This document shows, in pieces, positions 24,886 through 36,322 of a stretch of 64,000 nt of DNA. Source of the stretch: Endomychus coccineus (lineage: Eukaryota; Arthropoda; Insecta; Coleoptera; Endomychidae). Within the stretch, counting starts at the first letter, position 1, and each line of letters starts with the position of its first letter. A model generated the notes under the pieces. The model did not search any database, was not told where the DNA came from, and saw only the letters and a program-made list of their open reading frames with translations. The stretch spans positions 146,105,743 through 146,169,742 of the forward strand of contig OY294067.1 in assembly GCA_958510875.1 (NCBI GenBank). The letters are read 5' to 3'. Both the position numbers and the translations under genes were made by a program.

Positions 24886-26446
24886 TTTGATAAAATCAAC
24901 GGATTAGCTTGAAAAAATTAATTTTCGAGTCTCTGCAATTTTGGCTTACTAATTTTACTTGATTAAAATACCTTTGCTTTTCTAATGTCATTTTGGCATT
25001 TGAAGAATTTATTCTCAAAACTGTCAGTTTTTACTTTGCTTTCCGTAAAAATTTTATAAAATTATGGCTCAAAATTTCACTAACACTGAAATGGTTGATA
25101 TGTTATTGATTTATGGACTTTGTCGTTGCAATGGCCGGAGAAGGGAAAGATATCCGCATCGCTGAATTCCAAATCGGCAAACCTTCGCGAAACTGGCAAA
25201 TTTGAAGCAAATCGCAGAGAAACTGGACGCAGACGGACAAGAAGGACGTTAGAGCTCGAAGAAGCGATACTGGAAGCGGTTGAAACTGAACCTGGGATAA
25301 GCACACTACGTTTGGGACTTCGTATTGGAGCCTCAAAATCATTAGTTCATAATGTACTGAAAGGAGAACTTCTGTATCTCTATCATATTGAAACAGTTCA
25401 AGATTTATTGCCCATGGATCTAGGTCATCGGCTAGATTTCTGTCGGCTTATTGTCCAAAGACAAAACGCAAACCCCAATTTTTGTAGAAGAATTCTGTTG
25501 ACGTACGAAGATACTTTCATGAGATGTGGTCTTTTTAACCTCCATAATGAACATTTCTATGCTGATGAAAATCCTCATGACACGGAAGTTACATATTTTC
25601 AGAATCAAACTAAACTCAATGTTTGGGTTGGAATTGTGGATAACTTTATTATTGGCCCTACCGTTATACCCGATCGATTGAACGGGGAGAACTACTTGAA
25701 CTTTTTGGAACAAAGGCTACTTGAACTGTTGGAAGACTTGCCCTTACACATTCGTCGTGGCCTGGTTTATCCATGATGGTGCACCTCCTCATTTCACATT
25801 AGCTGTGAGGCGACATTTGAATGCGGAATATCCACATCGCTGGATAGGTAGAGGACACGATGCACCAGTGAACTGGCCGGCCCGCTCCCCTGATTTGACG
25901 CCCTGCGACTTCTCTCTATGGGGCGCTTTGAAGTCGAAAGTTTATGCACCTCCAGTAAATACACGAGAGGAATTGTTGCAACGAATTAATCATGAAGCAG
26001 ATTTATTGAAGAATGATCCTGAAGTACTAGCCAGAGTTCAATCCAATTTCTTGAAACGAATCAATTTGTGTATTCAGGAAAATGGGCAACATTTCTAACA
26101 ATTGATGCCTTAGCGATTTCCAAAAAAGTTTTGTTGCTTCTTTCAATTTAGCATTTGTTTTTCCTAAATAATCACATCGTTTCCCCATTTCTATTGTTTT
26201 TATTATTCGTGTTTTACCGAGATATTAACCATTTCAGTGTTAGTGAAATTTTGAGCCATAATTATATAAAATTTTTACGGAAAGCAAAGTAAAAACTGAC
26301 AGTTTTGAGAATAAATTCTCCAAATGCCAAAATGACATTAGAAAAGAGAAGGCAACTAAGGTATTTCAATCAAGTAAAATTAGTAAGCCAAAATTGCAGA
26401 GACTCGAAAATTATTTTTTTCAAGCTAATCCGTTGATTTTATCAAA
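24886..26446 (+). mobile_element. Tc1/mariner-superfamily DNA transposon with ~215-bp terminal inverted repeats
   Basis: Left end TTGATAAAATCAACGG at 24,887; its reverse complement ends at 26,445. The inverted repeats extend about 215 bases (to about 25,100 and from about 26,230), with a few substitutions and an indel near 24,995. The transposase reading frame starts inside the left repeat. No clear TA duplication is visible at the ends. Confidence 0.8.
25064..26098 (+). pseudogene. Tc1/mariner-type transposase, inactivated
   Basis: ATG at 25,064 (MAQNFTNTEMVDMLLIYG), then a TGA near 25,163 and a shift before LRETGKFEANRRETG. The main block is open at 25,190-25,765 (HTH-like region with LELEEAILEAVE, then MDLGHRLDFC). 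A second shift near 25,765 leads to WFIHDGAPPHF, NWPARSPDLTPCDFSLWGAL and the end at 26,098. In related insect transposases the first catalytic Asp lies in an SDE/TDE motif; here that position reads TYE (ILLTYEDTF), so the catalytic triad is incomplete. I count 43 residues between the second and third acidic positions. A cut-and-paste enzyme by family; dead here. Confidence 0.78.
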
Positions 26447-26795
26447 CTAATAAAATTTTGTTAAGTTTGAATTAGATTATTATAAAGTTTCGAAAGATTG
26501 GAATCTATTTTGTCATTTACACAATTGTTCTTTTTAATTCGAATAGATTCCAATATCAAACGTTTGTTGTCGTTTGTTTCAATATTTAAAATTTTTGTAT
26601 TGTTGTAGTCGAATGTATGGTTAGTGTCTTTTACATGTTTATTGAGCGCAGTTGATGAATTTCTGGTATATTTGTGCCCATTCAACATTTTTTCGAGGTA
26701 TTATGAAGATTGGCCAATGTATACCTTTTCGCAATCTTTGCGAGGGATGGAATAAACAGTATGGGTTATTTTTTGGAAAGGTACGCTGCTTTTTA
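26447..26795 (-). pseudogene. PLE family C GIY-YIG fragment, minus strand
   Basis: Minus-strand coding tail of family C from about 26,795 (VPFQKITHTVYS) through NGHKYTRNSSTALNKH to the end at 26,461. It borders the DNA transposon on one side and an opposite pLTR end on the other. One frame break near 26,700. Confidence 0.75.
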
Positions 26796-26930
26796 CACTA
26801 ATTCACATTTTGATAAAGAAAATAAACATTGTCGAAACGTCAAACAGAATTTTTATTCCATTTTCAGTATATATACGAACCAATATACCAAGAAAACATA
26901 CAAATATATATAAATATATATACATATTGA
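26796..26930 (+). repeat. Family C pLTR end with hammerhead-like motif
   Basis: Last about 110 bases of the pLTR in plus orientation, ending on a short TA-rich tract (26,905-26,930). The hammerhead-like core is at 26,810-26,841; stem II has a mismatch (GAAAAT against ATTGTC). Confidence 0.65.
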
Positions 26931-28170
26931 ACTTTTGAAGTTTATCTGAAGTTATGGATTCTATAGAATTATTTATATGGAATTAAACACAATGCTCTTT
27001 GAATTCCACAATATTTAATTTCTATGACTCTTTTTATCTCGGGTAATTAAATTTGATGTTTTACAAGATCTATGATATAACCTTAAAATCACTTTTACAA
27101 CTAATATTTGTTTATACTGTTATAATCAACAATCTTCCTTTTACTTTACAAATAATACTGATAATATGATGTAGAAATTATAAACAAACTCACGTTTAGA
27201 TAATATCCGAAAGTGTGTTTAACAATGTTGGCAATGTTCAATTCACTTCTTTTTAATTTCGTTGATTCACTTTTTACACAATACTCTGCTATTTCACAAT
27301 AATCACAGGTAACTAATTTTGGTTACTTCTTCTTGAGAATCAGGAACTGTTTATAATACTTTGTTTTATTCTTTTAGATAAGATATAAAACTTTTCGATG
27401 TTTATTAGAATCATATTGAAGAATGGCAATCGTTGGATACTTCTTATAAATTGGAGGTTATTACAACTTTTTACTTGTTTTAGATACTTGGAACACTTGT
27501 GGACCTTTAATAATTTTTACTAACTTCGATTACTTGGAACTTATCGAAGTTTGGAACACTTGCGTTCACTGATGTTTATTTTTATAAACTTAGGTTAGAA
27601 AATGTTGGTGAGTTGCCATAGAAGCACAGTCTCTACTTAGATATTATTGCAAACTGACTTGTCTTTCCAGATCCTTTTATAGGCCTCCAAAACCGACGCT
27701 ACATTTATGTCATTTTCCACCTATTAAGTATCTTCTTTTCATATCAAGAATGTCAAGTTAATTGTTGTGGAACTGATTGTTACCAGCCTGACACTAGGAA
27801 TTCGTCTCGACCAATCAGAATTTAGTATTCTTTAATTTTTGAATTATTGGAGATTTTCAACTTATTTTAATTGATAGTGATTCCTTCGTTTTAAATTGAT
27901 ATTGCCTACATTTTTCCACACACTTTGGTATAATAAAACCTATGATTGGGTTATTATTAATATGATTATTCCCATATTTATGGATTTCTTGAGAGTTATC
28001 AATTCTTAAATCTAATACATACTATATTATATCAATAACATTCTTTTAACATTACATAACTCAAATTTACTAATCCTAACTTATATCTATAACATTATTC
28101 AATGTTTTGTACTATCTCATGATAGTTTTGTAATCACTTTAATTATGATTAATTTCACACCAAAATATTA
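26931..28170. other. AT-rich gap; possible solo LTR on the minus strand
   Basis: No coding sequence. On the minus strand GGCCTATAAAAGG (about 27,692-27,704) is followed about 20 bases later by TCAGTTTG, a TATA plus initiator pair as in insect LTR promoters, and TGTGTGG near 27,920 could be an LTR start. I cannot place the other end, so this stays a suggestion. Confidence 0.3.
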
Positions 28171-30342
28171 GATGCGTTTGTTAACAAACAGGAGCTTATC
28201 GCCGTGTATCTTGACATCGAGAGAGCATTTGACAGCATATGGAGAACCAATATAACGCGGAGGTTGGTTGAATGGAATATTGATGGAAACCTTTTTCACT
28301 TCATCAATAATTTTCTACATGAAAGAACATTCAGAGTTAGAGTTAACGGAGCATTGTCCAAGACACGCATCCAGCAAAATGGAGTACCACAAGGTTCAGT
28401 ATTGAACCCCACTCTATTCGCGATTGCGATTAACGATATTTCCACTCACGTCGAACTACCTGTAAAAATCGTTCTTTATGCCGATGATGTCTTACTGTTT
28501 TGCAGGGGCAAAAATTTACACTCAGTGCGCTCGCTCGTACAAGCTTCCATCACTCAACTAGAATCATGGTCGAAGACTACTGTGCTAACGTTTTCCAACA
28601 CAAAGACGAAAGTGATGACATTTTTCAGGAAATACCAATCTACGCCAATCACACCTCTGATTATGAGTGGTTCCAACCTGAATGAAGTCAAGCAACATAC
28701 TTTTTTAGGAATGACTTTCGACGAAAAATTGACCTGGAAAACACATATAAAACGACTGAAGGCAGATTGTATAAAAAAACTAAACCTCCTGAAAATCCTA
28801 ACTCATCATCACTGGGGAGCACAAGAGGGAACACTATTAAAAATATATAGGGCACTCATACGATCGAAACTAGACTATGGAAGCATTGTATACTCTACGG
28901 CTTGCAAAACAGAACTCAAATCGCTTGACATTGTCCAGAATTCAGCTCTAAGAATAATCTTGGGTGCATTTAGATCGAGCCCTGTAGAAGCTCTATACCG
29001 TGAAGCTGGAGAACCTCCATTATGGATCAGAAGAAATCAACTCCCACTGACATATGTCTCGAGGATTACGAAAGACGCTGACAACCCACTTTACAAGCTG
29101 CTCACTAGAAATACACTCGATACCATATATGAGGCTCATCCAAGAACTCCTAAACCTCTAGACCAACACATTAGAACATTCTTGGGTAGCATCAACATCA
29201 GAGCTACGCTAAAAATCATCGCGAGTGATAATGCACCTTGGACAGCGGAGTTACCAGCCTACGATCTCTCAGTTTCGAAATTCAAAAGATCAGAGACTTC
29301 AAATGAGCTATTAAAGCAACTGTTTCAGGAAACATTACGGAAGTACAAATATGACAGCATACTCTACACTGACGCCAGTAAAGGAGTGGACGGAGTAGGG
29401 TGCGCAGTAATCACTGACACTGGCGTATATAAATATTCGCTTAGCAAGATTTGCAGTATATATACTGCCGAACTGAATGGATTATTACGCGCCTTCGAAA
29501 TTGCCGAAAAAACAACAAGTAAACATACACTAATATGTACGGACTCACTCTCCTCAATAATCTCCATATGCACGCTGTATACCGCCAATCCCCTTGTACA
29601 AAACATACATAGAATCCACAGCAACATTTCCACATCAGACAGAACAATCACGTTGATATGGACTCCATCCCACGCTGGTATCATGGGTAACGAAAAGGCG
29701 GACACTTCAGCGAAAGAAGCGGCCGTAACACAAATTCACTCAACTCCGGGAGACGATGTATCAGTCCAGACGCACTACGACCTGTCCACACACTTCAAAA
29801 ACCAAATGAGGAACATGTGGCAAAATCATTGGACAAGATTAACAACCAAACTACACATGATAGAACCGACAATCCAGTATACGCCATTACCAAACCTACC
29901 CAGAAGACTAGAAATAGTCCTTAGAAGACTAAGAATAGGCCACACTCATATCTCTCATGGCTACTTGATGGCTTCCGAAGACCGACCAATGTGTGAAACA
30001 TGTAATACCCAGATTACAGTGAAGCATATCCTACTTGAGTGTGAAAAGTACGAGCAGAAACGAATAGAACTCAACTTAGAACCCAGTTTGTCTTCTATTC
30101 TGAAGTTAAATAGTGCGTGTGTGAGAAAAACAATTGAACTCGTATATGATACAGATTTATACAAACAGATATAATTTGTTCATTTTTATTCTTCCTCTTA
30201 TTCCAGTTTTTATATCTGTACCCATTGTATATTTGTATTTAGGCACTTTAACCGAACTCATGTGAACTAAGTATTGGTGTCAATGACCCTCGTTGTCGAG
30301 ACACCTTAATTTAATAAAAAAAAAAAAAAAAAAAAAAAAAAA
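28171..30342 (+). mobile_element. 5'-truncated LINE of the RNase H-bearing type (I-like group)
   Basis: A single open frame from about 28,171 to 30,174. RT (VYLDIERAFDSIW, NGVPQGSVLNPTLFAIAIND, LYADDVLLFC), thumb, RNase H (LYTDASKGVDGVGCAVI, YTAELNGLLRAFE, ICTDSLSSI, WTPSHAGIMGNEKAD) and a C-terminal CX2C...HX4C knuckle (CETCNTQITVKHILLEC). The RNase H domain after the RT points to the I-like group of LINEs. The endonuclease and ORF1 are lost by 5' truncation. The 3' UTR carries a GGTGTC/GACACC hairpin (30,275-30,304) and ends in 27 A (30,316-30,342), which abut mitochondrial sequence directly. No stop or shift inside the surviving frame. Confidence 0.85.
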
Positions 30343-30881
30343 TAAACATATATTAAAATAAAATAAAATTTTAAAACTATTATTGAAATAAAAAAATTTT
30401 GATAAAAATAAAATTTTTAATAAAATTATTTATAGATAGAAATATCAATAAAAAAAAATAATATTAAAATTAGTTTTAAATTTACATCTTTTTTTTTTTT
30501 TTTTTAACTATCGTATCTTTCTTAATAAATGATTTATATTTTAATAATCAATAAGTTTTATATATTAATTAATAATTAAATTAAAATTTTAATATGATAT
30601 TATTAAGAATAAATATATATATATTATAATATATAAATATACTGATTATTTATACTATAATAATTTTAAATAATAGTATATATATATATATAAGAATTTA
30701 ATATATTAATAAGATTTATTTAAAATATTATAATATACAAAATCTTATTATTCTTCTTTTCTTTTTTTTGTATATACATTTTTAAATTTCATATACGAAT
30801 GTTGTATACTAATTATACTAATAATGAATTAAATTGAATATTATTAAATATATAATATATATATATAAGCCGTTATATATA
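30341..30881 (+). pseudogene. NUMT: control region, copy 1 left part
   Basis: Matches 51,247-51,950, including the poly(T) run (30,490-30,507) followed by AACTATCGTATC. About 140 bases present in copy 2 (about 51,408-51,545) are absent here. The LTR retrotransposon is inserted at its right end. Confidence 0.85.
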
Positions 30882-31234
30882 TGTAAGGAATGAATCCTTA
30901 GTATAATCGAACTTAGTGCTCTATTGTAAAATCAGGTCGGTAAGTCAGACCTCTAATTATATGATTGAGACAATTAATTGACACAGTGCACATGTCATAA
31001 GAAATCAAGAATATAATACTTTTTAAAACTAATCCAGAAGAACAACGTGAATAGCAACTTTGAATGTTGTTTCTTCTATATTCTAGGTAAGAGTAGTAAT
31101 TAGTTCAAGCTGGTATACTGTTATTTTCTATATAAAATAATAAAAACTTCTATATTCTAGAGAAACAATTCAGTGTTATTCATGAAAGAAAACCCTCTCC
31201 AAATATAAACCCACAACTATTAATCAACATTATA
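30882..31234 (+). repeat. 5' LTR
   Basis: Begins TGTAAGGAATG and ends near CAACATTATA. Differs from the 3' LTR at about three positions (near 30,965, 31,111 and 31,123), which points to a recent insertion. Confidence 0.88.
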
Positions 31235-31260
31235 AAACAACATTCTTGTTGGAATTCGCC

Positions 31261-32370
31261 ATGGACAAACTGCTGTTTACTTTCGAGGTACTCTCTGCTG
31301 CAGATGAAAAAACGAACGTAATATGTATAACTTCAATTACTACGCCGAGCGGCCGGACCTTCAAAATTCCGCTTCACTGCTGCAATTCACAAAAGCATAC
31401 GGAAGTCAAAAAGACAGAAGCATTTATTAAGGTAAAAAAACAATTAACTAAAAGAGGCCAGTTAAGAAAGATTTGGATTTCTCTATCTGAAGAATTACGC
31501 GAAACGTATATTGATGACGATGGTAATTTACAATTTGAAGACGAATACTTAGAAGAAATCACTGGCACTCAAGAACATAATATTACTAATGCTTCAGAAC
31601 AACCGTTAATACAATTGCTCGAAAAATTACTTGAAAAAAGTCAAGAGAAATCGGAAGAAAAAAATATTGGAAAAATAGCTAAAGAATTTACAATTGATAA
31701 ATTTAATGGAAAAAATTCTAATGCAAATCAATGGATGGATACTTCTGAAAAAGAGTGCGAACGGTTTAACATAGACAAACATGAGAAAAAAATTGAAATT
31801 TTAAAATCATTTATGGAAAAGAGTGCAACAGATTGGTATAGTTGTACACTTTTGAAATTAACAATTCAAGCAGACTGGAAAGATTGGAAAACAAATTTTT
31901 GTAATACATTTGCGAACAAAGGTTGGTCTTCGATAAGGTATGCATTACAATTTAAGTATCAATCGGGTTCCTTATTAGAATACGCAATAAAAAAAGAGAA
32001 ACTTTTATTAGAAATCAGAATAACTATTGATAACGGAACATTAATTGATTTAATTGCTGCTGGTCTGCCAAATTATGTAGCTGATAGAATTGATAGAGAA
32101 AAATTGAAAAAGACAGAAGATTTATACAATGAAATAGGTAAATTGGAACATTTAACTGACAAGAAAAATTTTGAAATTAAAAAGAATAAAAATTATGATA
32201 ATAAAGAAAAGACAGAGAAAAAAGCATGCGAAACATGTAAGAATAAAGGTAAAGGCACACGCTTCCATCCTAAAGCCGATTGCTGGTTCAAAGAGAAAGA
32301 AGATAAAATAAAACATGTCAACAAATCGGTATTAGAAGTAGAATTAAGTGATAATGATCAAAAAAACTAA
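31261..32370 (+). CDS. gag: Gag polyprotein of the LTR retrotransposon
   Basis: The frame is open from 31,246 (TTG), but the first ATG, at 31,261 (GCCATGG, good start context), is the likely start: 369 residues. The middle part (ANQWMDTSEKECERFNI, then ATDWYSCTLLKL) resembles the capsid region of Ty3/gypsy Gags, with a following helical, Lys-rich segment. Near the C-terminus a zinc-knuckle-like CX2CX9HX4C motif (CETCKNKGKGTRFHPKADC) suits nucleic-acid binding in the particle. It ends TAA at 32,368 directly after a slippery heptamer, so Pol is probably made by -1 frameshifting. Intact frame. Confidence 0.82.
   Translation: MDKLLFTFEVLSAADEKTNVICITSITTPSGRTFKIPLHCCNSQKHTEVKKTEAFIKVKKQLTKRGQLRKIWISLSEELRETYIDDDGNLQFEDEYLEEITGTQEHNITNASEQPLIQLLEKLLEKSQEKSEEKNIGKIAKEFTIDKFNGKNSNANQWMDTSEKECERFNIDKHEKKIEILKSFMEKSATDWYSCTLLKLTIQADWKDWKTNFCNTFANKGWSSIRYALQFKYQSGSLLEYAIKKEKLLLEIRITIDNGTLIDLIAAGLPNYVADRIDREKLKKTEDLYNEIGKLEHLTDKKNFEIKKNKNYDNKEKTEKKACETCKNKGKGTRFHPKADCWFKEKEDKIKHVNKSVLEVELSDNDQKN
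32361..32367 (+). promoter_or_regulatory. -1 ribosomal frameshift site A AAA AAC
   Basis: The heptamer lies in the gag frame as CAA AAA AAC, directly before the gag TAA. A -1 slip enters the pol frame (open from 32,358), which has no start codon of its own before the protease. A AAA AAC is one of the classical slippery sites of retroelements. Confidence 0.75.
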
Positions 32371-35300
32371 TAATTCCACCATTAATTAGACTTAAGATAA
32401 CATTAAACAATACTTTGGAAGTATCTGCTCTTTACGATTCAGGCTCAAATGTTTCACTTATAAATTCAAAACTAGTTCAATTGAAACAGAAAATCAGTTT
32501 AAACAAAAGAGCTAACTTAAGAACAATTAATGGTGTGTATAAATCAGAAGAATTAATAAAAATCAAAGCAAAAATATTAAATATAGAAGAATACATAGAT
32601 GTATTCGTAATCAATAATGAAAACTTTGAATATGACTTTCTAATAGGATTAGATTGCATAAAAAAGTTCAAGTTAATTCAAAATGAAAAACTAGAGATAG
32701 AACAGAGAAATTCTGATATCAAAGATAAACAAGTATATCAAATAAACTTCAATGAACATGTAGATTTAGACAATTTTAAAGTCTTAACAAATCACTTGAG
32801 TCATTACGAAGAAGATATAATAAAAAATCTTATAGATGAATATAAAAATTGTTTTGCAAAAGATAAATATGATATAGGCATAGTAAAAGATTACGAAGCC
32901 AGAATAGATCTCATAGTAGATAAATATTGCAGCAAAAGACCTTATCGGTGCACAATAGAAGATAAAAAAGAAATAGAGGAACAAGTCTCAGAATTACTTA
33001 AAAGAAACTTGATAGAAGAATCATATAGTCCCTTTGCTGCTCCAATTACACTAGCATATAAAAGAGATGAAAATAAAAGATCAAGACTATGCATAGATTT
33101 TAGAGATTTGAATAAAATAGTAGTTCCCCAATCACAACCATTTCCACTAATTGAAGATTTGGTAACAAGAACAAGAGACTGCAAATATTTTTCAAAGCTT
33201 GATATAAATTCAGCATTTTGGTCTATCCCACTAAGGATTGAAGATAGAAGAAAAACGGCATTTGTGACTCAAGAGGGACAATTTCAATGGACTTGTTTAC
33301 CTTTTGGGTTAAAGACTTCGCCGGCTATTTTTCAAAGAATATTGAGTAATATAATAAGAAAACGTAAGCTGTCAGATTTCACAGTAAATTACATTGATGA
33401 TATACTAATTTTTTCAAAATCTTTTAAAGAACATATAGATCACTTATCACAATTATTAGAAGCAATATTGAAAGAAGGATTCAGATTAAAATTTTCAAAA
33501 TGCACATTCGCATTAGACTCAGTTCAATATTTAGGTCACATTATAAAACACAACTCAATTTCTCCAATAAAAGATAATCTAATTTCGATTAAGAATTTCC
33601 CAATACCAAAAAATCAGAAGAACATTAGACAGTTTCTAGGAAAAATTAATTTTTACAATGAATATGTTCCAAAAATTTCATTAATCTTAGAACCATTACA
33701 TAATCTATTAAGAAAAGGGCAAAGTTTCATTTGGACCGAAGAATGTCAAAAAGCCTTTGAATATATGAAAAATTTCCTCTGTACTCAGCCAGTATTGACA
33801 ATATTTGATCCAAATCTACCGATACACATATACACAGATGCAAGCCTACAAGGCATAGGAGCCATATTAAAACAACCACAACTAAATGATAAATTAGAAA
33901 CTGAAAAGCCGGTAGCATATTTCTCAAAGAAACTGAATGAATCACAAAAAAGAAAGAAAGCAATTTACTTAGAAGCTTTAGCAATAAAAGAAGCAGTAAA
34001 GTACTGGCAACATTAGCTTATAGGTAGACATTTCAGAGTGTTCTCAGATCATAAACCACTAGAAAAGATGAATATCAGAGCTAGAACAGACGAAGACTTA
34101 GGCGATATGACCTACTATTTATCGCAATATGATTTTGAAATAATATACCGTCCAGGTAAAGATAACTTAGAAGCAGACTGCTTGAGTAGAAATCCAGTAT
34201 TAGAGTCTCAAGAAGATAATGATGATCAATTAAAAATTGTAAATTTAACAAAAATGGAAGATATTTTAAAAGATCAAAAAGATAACCAGGATATAGAATT
34301 GAGAAAGAATAAATTAATTATTAAAGATAATTTATATTATAAAAAGGTTAAAAACAGAGAAAAGATTATATTGTCGGAACAATTTAGTAAAAAACTAATA
34401 GAAGACACACATAAGAAATTTTGCCACATAGGAATAAAACAAATGCAAAGTAAGATACTGCCATATTATGCAGCAAAAAGAATATCAGAAAACATACATG
34501 AAACTTGCAAAAATTGTGAAATATGTATAAAAAATAAATCGAGGGGACAAAACAAAATTGGTCTAATGTCACATCTTGGTCCCGCAAAAAAGCCATTTGA
34601 AATAATTTCTATAGATACAATAGGTGGATTCGGTGGTTCACGATCCACAAAGAAATATTTGCATCTTTTAGTAGATCATTTCACAAGATTTGCTTACATA
34701 TTAACATCAAAAACACAAAATGCAAATGATTTCATTAAGTTGACAGAAAATGTTATTAAAGGACATAATATAGAGATAATCCTAACAGATCAATATCCAG
34801 GAAAAAATTCCAAAAATTTCAAAGAATTTTTAGAAAAAAGGAAAATTGCTATGATTTTTCCAGCAGTTAACGCACCATTCTCAAATGGTTTAAACGAAAG
34901 ACTTAATCAAACTTTAGTGAATAAAATTAGCTGTGCAATAAATGAACAAAATAAAAGACATGCATGGACAAATATAGCACATAATTGTGTAGAAAAATAC
35001 AATGAGACTGAACACACGGTAACAGGATTCAGTCCAAAATATTTATTATCAGGTGAAGATACCTCAACATTACCAAATGAATTAAGAAAAATCAAAGATG
35101 ATAATAATAACCTTGAAAATAATAGAACAATTGCGTTACAGAACAGTATTAAGTACCATGAATATAATAAAAAATTATACGATAAGAACAGAAAAAATCA
35201 TGATTTTAAGGTCGGCGACTTAGTATATGTTGAGAATGGAACCGACTGAATCGAAGAAAATTAGATGAACTAAGAGTTGGTCCATATAAAATTTTAAATA

Positions 35301-35416
35301 AGTTATCAAACTCGATGTACGAAATTGACATAGGACACAAAAAATCAGAATCAAACTTATTTCATATCTCTAAACTCATTCCAACTCCTGATGAACCAAC
35401 TGTAAAAGATGCTTGA
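32367..35416 (+). pseudogene. pol: Pol polyprotein of the LTR retrotransposon, with one stop and one frameshift
   Basis: Protease: LYDSGSNVSLI with the DSG active site, then FLIGLDCI. RT: RSRLCIDFRDLN, LPFGLKTSPAIFQRIL, NYIDDILIFSK. RNase H: IHIYTDASLQGIGAIL, then LEALAIKEAVKYW. TAG at 34,014 interrupts RNase H after YWQH; the frame continues with FRVFSDHKPLE, integrase zinc finger (HKKFCHIG, CKNCEIC) and core (ISIDTIG, LTDQYPG, NGLNERLNQ with its catalytic Glu). A one-base loss near 35,236 shifts the last about 60 codons, which end at 35,416. Both lesions fall in otherwise well-kept sequence. Confidence 0.85.
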
Positions 35417-35475
35417 GACGTCCAGCCATAGCTTCTTATGTACTTGTACCAAAATTTTTTAACAAAATTTTATCT

Positions 35476-35487
35476 TAGGGAGGGAGA
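35476..35487 (+). promoter_or_regulatory. Polypurine tract
   Basis: Purine run AGGGAGGGAGA immediately upstream of the 3' LTR, in the place where plus-strand DNA synthesis is primed in LTR retroelements. Confidence 0.75.
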
Positions 35488-35840
35488 TGTAAGGAATGAA
35501 TCCTTAGTATAATCGAACTTAGTGCTCTATTGTAAAATCAGGTCGGTAAGTCAGACCTCTAATTATATGATTAAGACAATTAATTGACACAGTGCACATG
35601 TCATAAGAAATCAAGAATATAATACTTTTTAAAACTAATCCAGAAGAACAACGTGAATAGCAACTTTGAATGTTGTTTCTTCTATATTCTAGGTAAGAGT
35701 AGTAATTAGTTCAAGCTGTTATACTGTTATCTTCTATATAAAATAATAAAAACTTCTATATTCTAGAGAAACAATTCAGTGTTATTCATGAAAGAAAACC
35801 CTCTCCAAATATAAACCCACAACTATTAATCAACATTATA
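35488..35840 (+). repeat. 3' LTR
   Basis: Same 353 bp as the 5' LTR; followed by TATATATATAC of the interrupted control region. Confidence 0.88.
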
Positions 35841-36126
35841 TATATATATACTTATATTATGTAAAGATTAAACCTTTATTATAGAAAACAAACTTGGCAC
35901 TTTTCGAAGAAAAAAAAACTTCATATCTGACTTTTTCATCTAAAGCCCCAAAATCCAAAAAATTTTTTGCAAAAAAAAAAAAAAAAAAAAAATTATGAAA
36001 ATCTCGATGTTTTAAAATTTCATCTATAACAAATTTTTGAAATTTTGAAAATTCTAATTTTTCTTTAGAAAATTTATGTAAACTTTTTATAAAGTTTATT
36101 GTTTTATTAATTGTTAAAATAGATTT
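35841..36126 (+). pseudogene. NUMT: control region, copy 1 right part
   Basis: Continues the control region up to tRNA-Ile, matching 51,945-52,224; includes a poly(A) run at about 35,970-35,991. Confidence 0.85.
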
Positions 36127-36194
36127 AATGAAGTGCCTGAAAAAGGACTATTTTGATAGAATAGATCATTTAGGTCAATCCTAACTATTACATT
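36127..36194 (+). pseudogene. trnI: NUMT: mitochondrial tRNA-Ile (GAT), copy 1
   Basis: Cloverleaf-compatible; GAT in the anticodon loop TTGATAG. Confidence 0.8.
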
Positions 36195-36255
36195 TAATAA
36201 AATCAAATTATCTCTTAGAATATCAAAAATTCTTGTACATCATATACTAAAATGT
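36195..36255 (-). pseudogene. trnQ: NUMT: mitochondrial tRNA-Gln (TTG), copy 1
   Basis: Minus strand; TTG anticodon in TTTTGAT; between Ile and Met as in ancestral insects. Confidence 0.75.
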
Positions 36256-36315
36256 AAAAGGTAAGCTAAACAAGCTATTGGGTTCATACCCCACTTATAA
36301 AGGTATACCCCTTTT
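36256..36315 (+). pseudogene. trnM: NUMT: mitochondrial tRNA-Met (CAT), copy 1
   Basis: AAAAGG/CCTTTT acceptor and CAT anticodon in GGTTCATACC. Confidence 0.8.
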
Positions 36316-36322
36316 CTTTTTA

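Larger units (their letters stand above)
30882..35840 (+). mobile_element. Ty3/gypsy-type LTR retrotransposon nested in the NUMT control region
   Basis: Two direct repeats of 353 bp (30,882-31,234 and 35,488-35,840) with about three differences enclose gag and pol in the order protease, RT, RNase H, integrase, which defines the Ty3/gypsy group. A purine-rich tract precedes the 3' LTR. The empty site can be seen in the second control region copy at about 51,930-51,940. The LTR ends are uncertain by a few bases because the target is TATATA. Pol has one nonsense codon and one frameshift, so this copy is not autonomous. Confidence 0.9.

Noticed and set aside
24886..26446. TA target duplication of the DNA transposon
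   Set aside because: The bases flanking the inverted repeats are not TA on both sides; the ends may have eroded.
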